Shown: in pieces, positions 13,461 to 28,300 of the stretch
Layout of the letters: each line of letters begins with the position of its first letter
How positions within the stretch are numbered: position 1 is the first letter of the stretch
From: Mesodorylaimus sp. YZB2_4
Lineage: Eukaryota; Nematoda; Enoplea; Dorylaimida; Dorylaimidae
Direction of reading: 5' to 3'
Length of the DNA: 64,000 nt
Assembly: GCA_030248295.1 (NCBI GenBank)
Contig: JASANH010000119.1
Coordinates: 1-64,000 of the forward strand
Made by a program: the position numbers and the translations under genes
The notes under the pieces: model-generated
The model's input: only the letters and a program-made list of their open reading frames with translations
Database searches by the model: none
What the model was told of the DNA's origin: nothing

Positions 13461-16400
13461 GAACCGCGGCCTATCTGACATTTTGAGCTGAAGCGGGTAC
13501 AATCGTTTTGCGTACCTAAATCACTCGTGAGATCCATTTTGAGACCCACTTTTAGTTTTCCCATTCGGCATTTTGCTCTTCCTTGTCAGCACTAGCATAA
13601 TTGCCTTTGTTTGGGGCCTACTGGTATGGGGCCCAATTGAGGGCAGCATACTTTTGTACATAATATACAGTACATATAAGCTGGACCTGTTCGACCTCTT
13701 GCGAGTGGACTTACGGTCAACGTGTATACCAAGTAGTACTGTGTACAACTTAGGTTGCACCCAGTTGCACACCCAGGGCTTGCTACTGATCAGTCGTTCT
13801 GTCAGTACGCCGTATGCCACGTTCATGTTCATGTTTGCATGAAAACTTATGCAAATGAATATGCGTACTGTATGGCACACCAAATTATTCACGTGACCGT
13901 GTTCCTGCATGAATCTTCTTTGCACCACCGTGAGAAATCAAAAAATTCTGTCTGCGTAGATATATAGTACAGTAGGTATTGTATGTGCTGCAACAGCTCG
14001 GATACACTTCACATGGACTTTACAGCACAGTAGCTACCTGCCTTACGGCACTTGTGGTTACACAACCTTGACCATCCCTTCCCCTTTCAACGAAGATCGC
14101 GGAAGGCAAACTGATTCAGTACACACACAATGCGATAGTAGACTCTTTCGTGTGGAACATCAAATCATCAAATTTGATTGTTCCAATCAGCGGAGGGCTT
14201 CGAAAGTTTTTATTTGAAATATGTCTAGGGCGGAGAGACCTGTTTGGGCTTAAAATTTTAGCGCTGCATTTCTTGACATGTCTTGGATTGGATAAGGAAT
14301 AAAAGTCAGGACAAAAAACCTTATCCTTGCAATCATCGCCAGCCTACACTCTCGCAAGTCACAGACTTTGCTGAGAGAACACGATTTCGCCACTTCCTCA
14401 ATTTATTCACAGAATTAATTCGATAAAGAGTTGGAAGCATGGTGATTTGAGCGTCGATCATATGCGAGAAGGTCGAGAATGATGCAGACACTCGACAACA
14501 AGGGCCACACATATCGTGGATATAGATCACACGGGTCCAAGTTCAAGGTGCGAACACTGCACGTAATGAATTTAGACACCTGACAAGACCTCCGAACATA
14601 ATCATCGCAGAGAGGCTATAGGCTCGACAGGCAATCGACACTCTGTACGGAGCTAGGGCTGGGAACGTCACCCGTCAGCGTGATGTTGTGAAAACCTTTA
14701 CCAGTCACTCCCTTCAGTAATGGACCCCAATCGAATTACAAGGCCAGCAGCAGAGGACGAATAAGTTCCCTGCGTAATAATCGAGGGCATGCGAGGTTAT
14801 CTTGCTCGTCATGAATTCCTGGTGAATCCTATATGTGCGATGGAATGGCAAGTAGCGAGTACTGGTGGCAAGTAATGTCAACCAGAGAGGGTCTACCAGT
14901 GGGTTCAAGTATGTATTTTGTGGGCCCTCCTCCTTTCCTCCTTTCATTGAGGCGCAGAATGATTGATATATGTATATGAAGATCAGGATGATGCGAATGG
15001 CCTTTGAAAGCTTTGATCCTTGTTCTTGTCTTTCTCAAACTGATTTGGGCAAAAGGCAGAACATGCCCTGCCAGTCGAAGACATCGATCTGTTTTTGTTA
15101 TCTGGCGCTTCGATTTTACCTGACAGAGAGATATAGCTTGTATGGTTGCACTCAGAATAACCCCTTTGACTGTCCAATCCCTCCCCCCCTCAGAGCCTTC
15201 CTCATTCTCCTCTGCCCCTGCATGGCAGATATATGAACTACTTCATAAAAAACTATAGCGAGCTGACAGGAGAAAGCTAAACACTATTTCTTCTAAAAAA
15301 TGAAGCTGCTCGATTTGATGATTTGATTTAAAGTTTGTCTCCATGCTCATGCAACAAGCGTATGAATAATTTTATGTCAACAATTTTGAGCTGTTCAGAA
15401 TTATTTTTCCTGTAAGTTAACAACCCCCCAATTTTGGGTGTGATGAAATTTTTCTGTTGCACTTTGGGGTAGCCACTAGAAATCAGGTTGACGTTATTAT
15501 TTGGCGTAGCCTTCTTTTGTAATCCGTTTGATAATACAATGGAAGCCGCAGATTTGCGTCTTATTGCTAGAGAAGGCAATGATTTTAAATCAAAAGACAT
15601 TTTCTTGCAAAACTTGTTGCAAAGACCACCTCAAACTGTCATAAAAATTGAGACTTAGCGACAAACCTGCATGGCACATATTTTCTCTGATTATGCACAT
15701 GCAGTGAGGCCATTTGAGTAGCGCGCTTTTGATGTAAGCAGTTGAGTCTGTGTACCGCACATACGCACGCACGCACCGCATTAGAAAATTCACTTTTGAG
15801 CGCCAGCTCTTAGTATAACCTGTTTTCTTTGAGAATATACACGCCCTCCACGTTACCGCATAGGCCGCGTGTACATTCCCAAAGAAAACAGATGGTAGGA
15901 GGCTCGGCTTCTTTTCATTGGACTGGTCGAGTCTGGTCGGCATCGAGTAAACTAGGTACCTAACGACCAATATGCCCCATCGCTTTCGTCCCTACCATGC
16001 CATCCACAGAAGCCACAATTTTGCATGCAAATGAATCTCCTACACACAAGCAGGAGTAGATAGTGTCGCTTTCTCAGAAAAATTAGCTCGAAGCGGCTCT
16101 GATTGTTCCAGCTAACTGCACGAGTATGACTTTTCGCTAGCATGCTTTGCGAAACCACTTTACATTTATGCCATGCGGAGTACAACAGTTAATGTACGGA
16201 AACCATGTTATGCAACTTTGAAGAGTGAAAAACGACCATCCACGTCTTCTACGCGGTGTGATATTTTATTGCCAATTTTTTCTTGCACAACCGCGTTTTC
16301 CTGCCTCCCGAGAGAACTAGGACCAAAAAACAAAAACCAGGTATTGAGAAATGGATTGGACCAGAATGAGGGCGGCTACCAGCTGCTCACTACTAATTAG

Positions 16401-19267
16401 GGAATCCAGAACGCTCATTGGACATCGCCGTTCGAAACAACACAAAAAATGATAGCATGAGCGTCCAAAGGCGACATCGCTGCAAGCCTTGATGTACTGC
16501 GCGTTCCGCCAATAATTTACTTTTAGCCACTACGCCATTTCTGCCACCGTCGCACAGCTCCAGCTGATCAGGCCCGCACCGAAAGCATTCTATACTTACC
16601 TGCCACTACTACCTCACCCTCCTCCTCTAGCTAAGCGCAGGCCAGGGGGAGGTCTGTCAGCCCAAGACTGAAACGCAGCCACCGAGATGACCAGCGCCAG
16701 TGGGCACCCCAACACCGCTGATGGGCGACGTAACCGCCTCTAACTCTATACCGTTTCGGCTAAGACGCTTTTTCAGTCTCCAAATAATTTGGTATGCATC
16801 CGGAACGAGGGAGGGTCATCCTCGTTAAAACCCGACGCACCCATGTACATTTTTACATAAGTACGCAAAACACGACCACATTCAAGAATACCGTCAACTA
16901 AGGCGGGTTTCGCTCTTCTACTGATAAACCCAAATTTCATCAGCGGTTGCTACTACGTCAACCACACCTTCTCGAGAAAGAGTGGGACGAAAGTTGGGGC
17001 GCGATGGGACGCATCCAGCCGTGAGTTTCCTCACTGCCGAACACGTGAACAGAACCAACCCAAAACCCAACGGACCAGCTGGACGCGTACGAACTGGGCG
17101 AAACGCGCATTTTATGAACTCAAAAATGGCGACGTCCTTTTCAAATTTCTAGGCTTCTATGCAGCGATTGTCGCCGGCTCACCTGTGAACAGCTGATTTA
17201 AATAAAAAAAACCCTAAACCTAGTGGACACGCGCCGGCACTCGTGGAAGCACGAACATAAAAATAAATAAGACCAATAAAACTGAAATGTGGAAAAGCCA
17301 CCTAAGAAACGTGAAGCAAAGCAAAAAGACACAAAAACGCACTTTCACCTCCTAACCGCCTTGATCTCGATTTAGGCGAAAATTCTAACACCAAATCGTA
17401 TCGAATCATGACACTCACTCAAAGAACACAAACGCCTCACATTTCGTTTTTGAACCCCACTTGGCGTCCATTCACACAATTAGCAGCGATTTTTAGCACT
17501 ATTCCTCTGCAATAGATAAAACCTTGACTACATTCCTGGACGCATGATCTTAGAAATTTTCAGAAAAAATCTGACTGATATTTTTGTCAGTTGGCGCTTT
17601 GGAATGCAAATAAAGACTCAGACAGCAGAAAAAACGAATCATGGGTAAAATGTAGAACGAAAAAGCCTATGAAATAAACGCATAGCAGGTTTACATTTCA
17701 AGCGCCAACAAAGCAAAATTCGTTCGACTTTCCTATTTACTCGAGTTTCTGCTGGGGTCTTTCGTGCGCATCGAGACATTGGGAACTTTCAGATATACTA
17801 CAAGAACTCGAGGGTGGGTCTAAGCGGGACTAGACATGGGAACATGAAAAAAAGAAAAAAGGAAAAATTGTCGTTGATGTTGAATTACGACCGACCGTCA
17901 TTGTTGATGTATTGCGATTTTAGAGGCGACGAGAGGTCGTCGGACTGGAAGCCTCCGACGACGCTTCTTCAATTCCTGAAACATGGAGAATACAAATAAA
18001 GGAGAATGCAAAACCCCAATATTTTTCCAGGCAAACAGTGCTCTGCGCCTTCTCTACAGAAGTTGCGTTGCAGTGACCACAGTCTCTTATTACAGAAAGA
18101 TTTCCTTCACGTATGAAGCGTTAAAGATTTACAAATTTTTGCGCAGTGCTGCGAAGATCAGAGAAGGCACGGCATCACTGGAAGTGATTCCTATTGACCA
18201 TTTCATAGATCTCGTACAACGCAAAATTTGAATATCCCGCTGCAAAGCCGCTTATGACAATTTTACGTAGATAAAAAGTTCCTCACTTAAAAGCTTGTGC
18301 GCGTCCTGCGAAAGCTTTTCAAACAGAATAGCGACAACTTCTGGCCGTTGAAAAGAAGACCAATTAAAAACCATAAATCAGAAAAACTGTCAACAGAAAA
18401 TTTCTGTCAACACAATTAGCGCACAGGCTTTACAAGTAAAGGATTTTTCATATGTGTAAAATACTCATAAACGGCTTGAAGCAGGAAATTTATATTTTGC
18501 AATGCATGTGAAATGCTTTACTGTGTATCAAAATGCGCGAAGTCAAGTCTGCATATTTTCAATAATCAAAATTGCGGCAGCTACTGAATAAAGTAATGAA
18601 TATGGTTAAAACAGTTTGATAAAGCTTTGTACTTCAGCAAAAGTTGCCAATGGTGTGAGAATAAAGCATACTTCTAAGTTTCACGCACTGACTGACAGTC
18701 ACTTCCTTGATTCTGGGCTAATGAAACAGCGAAATTTAAAATTCCGAAGTCGCGTCTTACTCCCAACCCACATTTGCGGTCGGCTACTTCTTGAATTTGT
18801 GTTTGACTAACTCGGCATGTAAGCAAAGCCCATAATTATCAGTTACAAGTCCAAAAAAATATTTTAAAAGAATTTTGGGATTCAGCACTGATTTGGGAGA
18901 GAAATTTTTAGACCCTCGCATTGCACTGCAGTACACCTACCCTACATGAATTTTTGCCCCACTTCTGTTACCCCGTCCAGGCAATCACCATAACAGCTCA
19001 TCTTGCCACCCTTTCCCACCCAACAGGCAGGCACAGACCAACTCAAACTAACCAGGACGAAACAAAAGAAACATAAAATTACCGACCAACAAACTAGCAT
19101 CGACGTATCTGCCAAAGCAGACTCGGCATGCCCATAAGCGTTGTTATGACAATTAGACGACATAGACGAACACCAAAACGGCCAAAGCATGAATAAATCA
19201 GTGCCAACGCAATAGCCGTGCAAAACCAAAGCCCAATCGCCGTGTGAAAACGCAACGAAAGTTAGCT
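13461..19267. other. Intergenic DNA between Msx and the titin-like gene; no gene recognised
   Basis: About 5.8 kb with only short open frames and no recognisable domains on either strand. It probably contains the 3' untranslated region of the minus-strand giant gene at its right edge. Confidence 0.45.
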
Positions 19268-19386
19268 CTAAAAAGCAATGTAACTACGATTAAACATAAA
19301 ATGCTCAAACATAAACCTAATGCGCAAAATCAGAAATAAAATAAGCTTTCTAGAAAATAGCAAATGTGGCGTTGAGTCTGTCCTGG
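19268..19386 (-). CDS. Possible terminal coding exon of the titin-like gene
   Basis: After the last Ig exon (ending 19512, phase 1) the next good minus-strand acceptor is TTGATTTTCACAG at 19387-19399. It opens a frame of the right phase that runs 39 codons to a TAG at 19268-19270. The peptide is hydrophobic and shows no domain, so it could be a short C-terminal tail or a chance reading. If rejected, the true last exon lies further left and I did not find it. Confidence 0.35.
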
Positions 19387-22300
19387 CTGTGAAAATCAAA
19401 AAATGTAGTAACGCGCACCAGTTCCACATCTAGACACATACCAATGCATTCATCCACCAGCCCAACGTCCACGCCCACAGTCACAGATAAAACCAGCCAC
19501 AGCCAACTTACCAGGCACGGCCAAAGTAGCCGATGCAAAATCTTCGCCGTATGGATTTCTTATCGAGACAGTGTATTGCCCAGTGTGTTGCGCACTGACG
19601 CCTCGGATGGTCAATTCCGAACCGCCATCAGTTGATCGAATGCGCACTGTATCCGATGGTTCAACACGTTTACCTTTTCTGTACCAAACCACTTGATTGG
19701 TTGGTTTGCCCATAAATGTACATGACAGAGTTGCTGACGCGCCCAGAATAGTCGTCACACTGATTGGAGGCACGACAAATGAGGGCGGTTCGTGATCAGG
19801 TCTGAAATGTAGAATGCAAGTTTGAAAGAGCAAGGCCCGAACTTCTAATCATGCGGGAGTCTGGAAAAGAGGCAATGCCACGTCCTATCACGCCATGTCA
19901 TACTTCATCCATAGCCAAGCACCACACAGCGCACTCGAGGGCTAGGTAGCACATATTTGGCAGTCATTTTTTACCCAGGTGGAAGTCGAACCCTTCACTG
20001 TAAGCGCATTCAGCGTGAGAGACTGTAAACGCCTTAACCGCTAGGCCACAACCCAAGCTACACGGGACACTATATGGCCTCCTAAAGAAGCACAATGAAC
20101 TCTATTGTTAAGAAACCCAATCTGAACCTAAGTTTTGCAGACGCTGCAAGAATGTGGCACATCGTGGTTCTTTATCCCAAATGGCTGTCCCCTCGCTTCA
20201 ATATACACTAAAGCCAATGCGGCTCCTTTAGGGCAAAGTTCTAAAAAGAAGCCGCATTGGCTAAAAAATTGAACTTACCTGATTGGCAATTTAATATCCG
20301 ATTTAGACAAAACGTTTAATTTAACATGACCCGTACAAGCGCCGGCGCTATTAGCTGCCGAGATCGTGTATGTACCACTGTGATAACGATGTGCACGCGG
20401 AATGGATAGCGTGTACGTATCGCCAACGTTGAATATCTGAAATAAGCACCACTCATATTCACGATACATCAAACTGATATCCAACAGGGATGCTGGATTA
20501 CACATTTGATAAGAGAGAAGCAAACAAGACTATAAAATCGATGCCTCGAGCGGGAATCGAACCCGCGCACGCATGGGTAGCGCTGGCGAACACCTTATAC
20601 TTTCAAATGACCAGGATTTGTTCCTTACCTTGTAATTATCGCCAGATACGAGAGGTTCATCGCCACGTTTCCAAATGACCACTGGTTCAGGGTATCCAAG
20701 TACAGTGACAGTCAACTGAGCCCCCTCACCATCTTTCACTTCCACTGGCAACGGGTCTTCTGCGAGTCGTGGAGCTTCAGCGCGTTGTTCTTCGCTGCGC
20801 ACACTCAACACGCCTGCCACTTCAGCTTGCCCGATTTTATTTGTCGCTTGGCAGACGTAGACGCCGGAGTCTTCGGGGAAAGCATCAGCGATTATCAGCG
20901 AATATTGATTGCCTTCTTGGGCATAGTGGAAAGCGGGACTATTTTGTACTTCGCAGTTGTCGTGCAACCACAGAATTTCGACGGGTTCCACTCCTTGCAT
21001 CAATTCGGCGGTGAAGATGACGCGAGAGCCATCTTTCACTTCTTGATCTTGCATGGAATCCTCCTTGAATTTAGGTATGTCACCAGAGGCAATCATTCCC
21101 CTCTCTTCTACAAATAATTTTGTACTGGTCTTCGCTTCTCCGGCTGAATTCGACGCCACACACTAAAAATAGATGCGAAAAAGTTATATTTGCTTGACTA
21201 ATGGGATCTACCTCAACGAGCACTTCTGCATCAGAACTTAGGCCACTGCAGGCTCCCAAAGGAAAGATGCTGCCCACGCAGCCCATGACGGCGGGACTGA
21301 CTGTAATACTGTCAAAAAAGACCACTCTTGTACATTTTTCAGACAGTTTCTATTGTTCGGCCATTGAACTGCTAATTGAATAGAGCAAGGCTAATCAAAT
21401 TTGTACTCACTGTGTAGCGCGTTGCATCTTCTAATGTCAAATTGAACAATTTCAATGTAGCACACTCGCCATCGTAACTCATTTGAACGTTCGGTCCAGG
21501 GAACAGTGGTCGCCCATCTTTGAACTAAACCAAAAGAACAGACCTATTCTACTCCAATTTTGGGTGATTTGAAATTTAGGCTGACTTACCCAAGCTATTG
21601 ATGGCGTTGGTTTTCCAGCCACACTGCATTCAACAGTCAGAGATTCACCGCTCACTGCGTCCACCCTGCCAGGCAGGACCTCGATAAAGTTGGGTGGCAT
21701 GGTTGACCTGATTTTACCACGCGCTGAAAAGAACGCAGACAATATGTTTTTAAAAACACGAACTCGAAACGTCTTGTCTTGACACTCACCAATAACCTCC
21801 ACTTCCGATGATGCAGTTGCAATACCTTGGGTATTCGTAGCCGTGCAATTGTAAAAAGCGCTATCAGATTCGGTCACGTGATGGATTTCCAAATAGTAGA
21901 AATCACCATCGTTGTAAATGCTGTACTTGCTTCCAGTTTCCAAAATGATACCATTCTTGTCCCAGCTGACACTAGGCATTGGATTAGCGCTAATTGCTGT
22001 TTTTAGACGCAGCGACTTGCCCTCTTCGATTTCCTTCTTTGCTCGAGGACGAACAATGAATTTTGGCGGGCATTCAGTTTGATTTCTTTGCTCTATGATG
22101 CGTCGAATTTCTTCTACGGCTGAAAAGGTATTGTGTGAGGAAGGTGTCTTCATATCTACGCAGACAGTACAAAAACACAAATGACGCTATTCTGGATGAG
22201 ATGGGCACAGATAGTAGATACCGACTGGGTACAGAAGTACAGACAAATGGCTGACAAACAAAAATACTTATACGTCAGACTTACTTTTTAGTCGCTTTCC

Positions 22301-25300
22301 AGCAGATTCTTCCAACGCTGTCACATCAGCCCTTCCTTCGGCCCCATATTTTTTCTTTTTCTTCGTTGCCCTTACACCGACAGCAGCTCTTTCGCCCTCT
22401 TGCAGCTCAATATCTTCCAGGCCTACGATGAACTTCGGCGCAACACCAGTTTTTCTCACGGCTTCTTCTGCTTGTCCAGCGGCCGCAGCTGCTCCAGCGC
22501 GAGATGCACGAGTCGATCGTCTTTGCGCTCTGGCTACAGCTCCTTCAGCTGTTTCGTGCGTTTCAACGACATCGATTCGTCTAGCGCCGCTAACGCCGAA
22601 AGCGCTGCCCGTTTCGGTTCCTTCTATAGCTAAGTCACCTGAAATGTATACAAATGTTGCGCACAGGCGGACAAGGGGAGTACACCAGCCAGGGTCAAGG
22701 ACAAGGGGCAAGGGGGTGACAACCAGTCAGGTCAGAGGGAGTTTCCAATCCAACATCCGTCGCCAAGGATTGAACCTGAGACTAGCACGACTACTGCACA
22801 TAGACCAAAGCCAAACCCCTACATCACTGCGGTCACAATGCAGTGTAAAGTGAAGAGCGAGCGAGAAGTGAAAAGTAAAATGAAGTCCTCATACTCACCT
22901 TCAGTCGACGCTCTTTCCACAGTGATCTTCTCCTCGTACTCTTGCGTAATTTGGACAATCTTGTCTCCACGTACCAAAACACCCAGCGTCACGCGTCCGC
23001 CAACGATTGCCTGTACGTCATCCAACCCCTTCAAGAACAGCGGTGGCGCTCCTTTCTTCCTACGACCGATCTTGACCATAGCTGCTGTTCGAACTTGACC
23101 GTGTTCATTTTTCGCAATACACTCGTACTGTCCCAGATCACGTATAGTAACTCGTTTCAACAGGAGCACGCAAACGTTGTTCGGTTCGAAGAAAACTTCA
23201 AGATTCTTGCCTTCGACTACTTGTTCGCCATCTTTAAGCCAGCTAAAACAACATTTATGATCAAGAAAATGAAGGGAATGCGGAAAATTGAAATTTGAGC
23301 AACTTGTCACGCCATATGCGATGTGATATTTTATCCATGGCCAAGCACTATTCCGCGCACTCGAGGGCTATGGAACACATATTTGGCAATCATTTTGTAC
23401 CGAGATGGGAGTCGAACCCTCCCCCGTAAGTGCGCACCCAGCGAGAGAGGCAGACGCCTTAACCCGCTAGGCTAGTTGGCGGGAAACACAGTTTTTATTA
23501 GTAAAAACTTGAAAAAAGTAGCTTAGGAATCCTTACGTGATGTCAGGTGCCGGTTGGCCAGTCACTTGGCAGACCAATCTCACGCGTTCATCCAGCGGTG
23601 TCCAAACGTCATACAGGCAACGCACGAAATAGGGTGCAGCAGGGCGCGCGTTTTCACCTCCGACTGACAAGAATGCACTTGTGTGAGCTCGTCCATGTGC
23701 ATTTTCAGCTATGCCTATAAAAAGAGAAAGATCACTTTTCGTTTCCGTTACTAAAGAACTCAAGGTGCTAACGATAATTAGCTTGATAATGCAGTGCAGG
23801 ACTGCTTGAAATGGATATTTACAAGTTTTTACGAATGCTGTATCCACGCAGCTTACTGTGCCAGCTCATCTTTACACCATTAATATTCCTTTAAACCAGT
23901 GTTGTCTGTGCTACTGCCAAAGTTAAGTTGTGCAGCTTCCAGTAACATGTAACCAGTGTAGCCCGTACGAGTACTTACAATGATATTCTCCGCAATGTTC
24001 AGGCCGTACGCTAGGGAATATGAGTGAACACAGATCACCGTGCTGTTCCATCTGACGTTCCTCATCAGTCACGTCATAACGTAATATTTCTTCACCATTA
24101 TATTCCCACTTGACCTTAGCCGGTGGGTTGCAAGGAGCTAGACGGCATTTCATCGACGCAGCAGTGCCCGCCATGCAGTGCAGATCGTCCAGAGTTTCAG
24201 CAAACGCTGGCGGCCTGGGTTGGAATCTGAAACATGGGATTAAAAAAGACGTGATTAGGTTGAAGACAACAGATGAAACTTGGTGCATACCTCGCGCGTA
24301 GTTCTTGCAGTTCTTCTTCGTCCAACTCTGATTCTTCTGAAAAAGCACAGATGGTAAAACCTTGGGAAAAAGTTGCAATGCAGTATGCTGTTAAAGCATT
24401 TACAATCACTCTGACCCCACCTTTGCTGACCCTATGCTCACCCTATTTTAAACAGTTCACTCACTTCGAACCAAAGTAAAAACAGCGGCTTCTCGCCGTC
24501 CTTCCGAATTTTCGGCCACACACGTGTAAGTTCCACTGTCAGCTGATGTAATCTTACTGATAATCAATTTTATCTCGCCAGCTTCCTCTTTTTTCTCGAT
24601 TTTATACCTTCCACCAGATTTCATAGCTTCCTGATTTTTCAGCCATGTCAATCTAGCTTTAGGATGTGCCACCACCTTGCAAGCTAACTCCACTGTTTGA
24701 CCTTCCAAAAACTCTTCTTGATCCGCTGGTGTTTTGACGAATTTAGGTGCATGTTTCTTCTCAGCAGGTTTCCTGCCTTCGATAGCAGCCAGTGCTTCGG
24801 CTGGCGTGACGACCAGTGTGCATTGCGTATTCTGGACCCCCACTTCGTTAGTTCCCGTGCACATGTACAGACCAGTGTCGGCCAAAGTGCACGAGTGGAT
24901 GGTCAAATAGCACCAGCCGTCGTCCGTGAATGACAGTTTTAGATGGCGCGTGGTCTTGATTCTATGACCGTCCTTCAGCCACATCACCGTTGGATCAGGT
25001 TCGCCATTGATCTTGCATTTCAGGGTCACCTCGGATCCCTCCAAAACAGTCGCGTCTTGCAGATTGTGCTCGAAAAAGGGCGCTATTTGTTTCCATTCTA
25101 AATAAAGCAAGAATGACGCTCTCTGACAGTGATACAGAATTACATGTTTTGTTGAGATCATTCGTGATAAAACAACTTTCTGCTTAGATTGCTTTTGCGG
25201 CAATGGTGGGGACGATAAGCGTTCATGACCTCAGACTAAGAAGTTATAAGCTTATCACTGGACAGATAAATAATAAATTCATCATTTCTGACCAACAAAG

Positions 25301-28300
25301 CACATACTGTTACCTCACACCCAAATTCCCTGAGGTGACCCATCATTTCGATAATAACAGCTCTATAATAGCCAGCCAAAACCGCTTACCCATAACCACC
25401 AAATCGCACGCGCTCTGAGCCGCTCCGTATTTGTTCTGGACAACGATACTATATCGGCCAGTGTCTGACAACATAGCTTGATGGATAACAAGCCGATAAG
25501 CTCCGTGTTTGGAAGCCAACAACTCGAAACGGCCTTCGGGCTTGATAAGATCACCATCTTTGTACCAGTTGACGCGACCGCGTGGTGTAGCGGGCATGCG
25601 ACAAGTTAATTTGACCAACTGACCAGAACGAACAGTCAAATTGCGCAGTGGTAGGACCACTTCAGGTGGCTTCTTCATTTTACGTTCCAACGTTTCTTCT
25701 GGCCTACAAATGACGATTAATGATTAGCTTACCTCGGCTCACACTAGGGGGTGAAGTCTTGTAAAATGCGTGTCTTCATTCTCGAGTGCGCGCTTGAGGA
25801 TGTGGTGAATGGGCACTCCCATTGCACTTTTGAGTGTGTAGCATCCGGAATGCGACGCTAACTAATCGCAGCTGTCACTGGGTCTCGAATCCCTGAGCAT
25901 ATTACGTCTGGGACATATTTGAGCAGTTCAGTGCAGTACAGCAGGACTTATAGTGCTGTATTACATAGCCCGCTGTTCCCCATTGCAGTAGGAACCACCC
26001 ACTAGTGCGAGTGAAGACCAACATCAGAGCCAACTTACGTTCTCTCTGACGACATAGTCGCAATGATGATCACATTTGAGGAAGTTGATGCAAAACCAGT
26101 CTCATTCTCGGCTGTGCACGTGTAAATACCTTCATCGTCTGGATCCAGTTTCTTGATTCTCAGCCGACACATATCGCCGACCTTCTTCCCATATTCGATC
26201 GATATCCGCGCGCTCTCCTCAATCTCCATATTATCCTTGAACCAACGCAAAGTCGGTTGCGGCTGTCCATCAGCGGCCACTTCCAAAGTCAGTGGTTTGC
26301 CTTCATTCATCCGCATGTCCGGAATCAATGGCCGTTTGAACACTGGTTTCCTGCCAACCTTTATGGTGCGCACTGGTGACGTCATTTCGCTCGTGGGTCC
26401 CCACGCGTCGACAGTTTGATTTCTAGCTGATACTTGGAACAAGTATTCAGTGTCCGGTTTGAGGTCGCGCACGTCATATCTTGTAGTGGCGCACTGACCA
26501 ATCTCGATCCACGTTTGACTATCGGGTGATCTCTGTTCGATTTTGTACGCTTCGATGGCACTGCCTCCATCCTCGGTGGGTTTGCCCCACACGAGTGTCA
26601 GTGAACTGGCTCCGATCTGTTCTGCTTGTGGTTCACCAGTCGGCGCACCAGGAACACCCTCGGGAAGTGTTGGTGATGGTGGTTGACCCTCGGCTGGTGC
26701 TGGCACTTGTTCTGTTGGTTTCTGAGGGCCGACGGCGGGCGTAACAACAACTTGGATTTCGGTGACGGCTTTGCCATACGAGTTCTGCACAACGATCGTG
26801 TATTCACCAGCATCTCGTTGTTTAACTGGTGTTCGAACTAAAGTGTGGACATTTTCTTTTATTTCCAATGTTGTGCGACCGCCAGAGGCTTGGAATTCGC
26901 GAGTTTCTTTCAAGAAAGTGACTGAAACAAAACAAGGTTACATTTAGTGATGGTGTAACCAGTCGTGGTAGGCGTAGGGGGAGACTTGACAAACACTCCA
27001 ACTTCAGGCAGGCAAGTCTTACGGCTGTACTTACGGCTGAAACATCAACCCGAGTGGTTGACGTCTCCCAGCCAGGGGAGAGTATCGATCATTCTCTCCC
27101 ACTCGCCGTGGCCTACCAGGCACGAGGGCACAATGAAAGCACATAACACATTTGAAAATGTTTACCTCTCGGTTTTGGTTGTCCTTTCACTTCGCAGGTC
27201 AAAACCAAACGTCCGCCCTCGGCCACGACGATCTTCTTCGGTGGTGCCTTGATAAAAGCAGGTGGAACCCCTCGAACTGTTTGTTCTCCTTCCACGGTAA
27301 TGCCCAAGGTGGCTTGCGAATGAGCGACGCCCAAAGAATTGGAGGCTTTCGCCATGTACACGCCACACATGTCGTGCGTGACGTCAGCAATTTCGATCGA
27401 ATGAGTGCCATCGTCCCAAGATCGGATCTTGTATCGATCACTCGGCTCTGTCGTCGGTAAGGCGCGACCGTTCAAGAACCAGACCACATCTGGCTTTGGT
27501 TTTCCGACGACCATACATGTCAAAACAGCTGTTTCGTGTTCGCTATGGACAAAGAGGTCTTCTAGTTTTTTGACGAATTTCGGTAGCTTGTCAGCTGTGT
27601 CCGCTTCGGACAGCTCTGAAACAAAGCTTGAGCTAGACATACTGCAGTATCTTAGAGATCACGTCAATAAAAGTTTTTCTATTTCGATGCAATGCGTGTG
27701 AGTGCGGAGTTATGGTACCTGATCACAAGTGTTTCACAAAGTGGTCGCTTCAAAGTTAGTCGTACACTGTATTAACGCACAGCTGGGCAACACATACCTT
27801 CAACGAACAATCTGGCCCTCGTTTCTACAGACCCGTGGGGCGATACCGCGCGACAAGTGTACTCGCCCTCGTGTTCGGCATGAGTCTCGTAGATCCTCAG
27901 AGTAGCTGTTGCTCCATCGAAATACATACGCACATGTCGACTCTCGCTAACTGCTTGCCCATCTTTGAACCACTGCACACTGACGCCAGGATAAGCCTCG
28001 ATATCGCACTCCAAGGTCACGCGTCGGCCTTCAGTCACAGTTTGGTCAGCCAGGGCTCGAGTGATGACGGGTGGTTGTGAGACTCGGATCTCTGATGGTG
28101 AGCCGCGACTAGGCGACGAGCGAACACTGGCGGGTGATTGGAGACGCGATGGTCGGACGGTACCCAATTCTTAAAAAGTAATTGAGCTACTACGATCATG
28201 GTCAGCATATAAATGGTGAAGCAACCCAGAGACTAGGCGCCTGATTATACAGTAAGGGGCGTGGATATTTCATCTGCGCCTACCAGTGCTCTGGCAGAGA

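Noticed and set aside
20533..20605. Functional tRNA gene on the minus strand
   Set aside because: The T-arm is perfect but no matching 5' acceptor or D-arm is present, and it sits among other SINE pieces in an intron.
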